Source: a bacterium 210917-SL.2.15
GTDB lineage: Bacteria; Bacillota; Clostridia; Oscillospirales; Oscillospiraceae
DNA length: 31,893 nt
NCBI GenBank assembly: GCA_020555605.1
Contig: JAJCJC010000024.1
Location: forward strand, 1 to 31,893
Direction of reading: 5' to 3'
The notes below the pieces were generated by a model. That model saw only the letters and a list, made by a program, of their open reading frames with translations. It ran no database searches and had not been told where the DNA came from. Every line of letters starts with the position of its first letter. Position 1 is the first letter of the stretch. The translations under genes and the position numbers were made by a program. Below, one piece after another: positions 31,748 through 31,893 of this stretch.

Positions 31748-31879
31748 ACGGGAGCAGCGGAAGTGGCCGTCGGCGAAATGTCTACCAAATTGACAATCCA
31801 TAAGTTTTGTAATCCCCGGAAAGCCGCATCACAGCGGCCTTTCCGGGGATTTTGTGCTGAAATCAAAGAGGCGCTATGC
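31662..31879. repeat. Dispersed repeat, copy 2 (218 bp)
   Basis: This is the copy of 6013-6219 with an extra GGATGTCTACC, adding a fourth GTCTACC box (31682-31688, 31691-31697, 31702-31708, 31780-31786), and two substitutions. It continues directly into the 21-base sequence found in the SLH leader at 25146, so a second SLH-type gene may lie just beyond the window. Apart from this repeat and the ATG at 31658, the 318 bases after 31575 hold no gene. Confidence 0.88.
31811..31853 (+). terminator. Terminator inside the dispersed repeat, copy 2
   Basis: As at 6151-6194, but the TTTCCGGGG arm restores full pairing with CCCCGGAAA. Confidence 0.7.
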
Positions 31880-31893
31880 GGTATTTATAAGCC

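Noticed and set aside
6013..31879. The whole 25.6 kb between the two long repeats as one integrated element
   Set aside because: The interval holds core genes such as mnmG, mnmA and transaldolase and no conjugation or phage module, so an element bounded by these repeats is unlikely.

Overview
The window looks like chromosomal DNA from a Gram-positive gut anaerobe of the Clostridia, most likely Oscillospiraceae (Flavonifractor/Oscillibacter type). This is inferred from the moderately high GC, AGGAGG-type ribosome binding sites, two S-layer-homology (SLH) surface proteins, an ECF sigma / DUF4367 pair, and decayed Clostridial conjugative-element genes. No rRNA, tRNA or CRISPR array was seen.

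Layout. (1) 2-1198: C-terminal part of an SLH surface protein, cut by the window edge. (2) 1199-2700: a decayed mobile element with a frameshifted DUF3847 gene and a MobA/MobL relaxase with many lesions that runs into the tail of a large serine recombinase. (3) 2763-4624 (minus): HAD phosphatase and UDP-galactopyranose mutase. (4) 4829-6219: tyrosine integrase followed by a 207-bp sequence that recurs almost unchanged at 31662-31879. (5) 6312-9998 (minus): mnmG, a membrane-anchored metallophosphoesterase and a DegV protein. (6) 10289-12664: a 26-codon peptide gene, then a MerR regulator divergent from an iron-type alcohol dehydrogenase, with a 19-bp-spacer promoter between them. (7) 12730-13985: lipoprotein (minus) and transaldolase (plus). 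(8) 14145-21100: an ECF sigma factor and DUF4367 partner, followed by tandemly duplicated cassettes of small exported proteins, larger diverged secreted proteins and tiny membrane peptides. (9) 21406-24536: HD-domain protein and mnmA (minus), cytidylate-kinase-like protein and a coiled-coil protein (plus). (10) 24537-27980: a structured 700-bp leader region and an 888-residue SLH protein. (11) 27984-29325 (minus): phage-tail-like protein and a DUF1599 protein. (12) 29527-31893: fused gene fragments ending in the second 207-bp-type repeat.

How it works together. The most unusual part is region 8. The same 19-base promoter block (GTTGTTACTATATAGAAGG) lies upstream of the sigma factor and of both copies of the small exported gene, with a GTCCAAA box exactly 15 bases before it each time. 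This suggests that the sigma factor controls itself and the two cassettes. Both small exported genes have a good ribosome binding site and ATG, but an A7 tract puts the signal peptide in the other frame. The downstream frames stay open and diverge mostly conservatively, so slippage, frameshifting or phase variation is plausible. Two 366-367-residue secreted proteins in the cassettes are distant paralogs, and each has a neighbouring 38- or 48-residue membrane peptide.

Limits. All functions come from reading motifs and remembered family features. No database search, folding or codon statistics were run. Both window edges lie in repeats, so this may be a contig bounded by repeats, and the joins in repeats should be treated with care.
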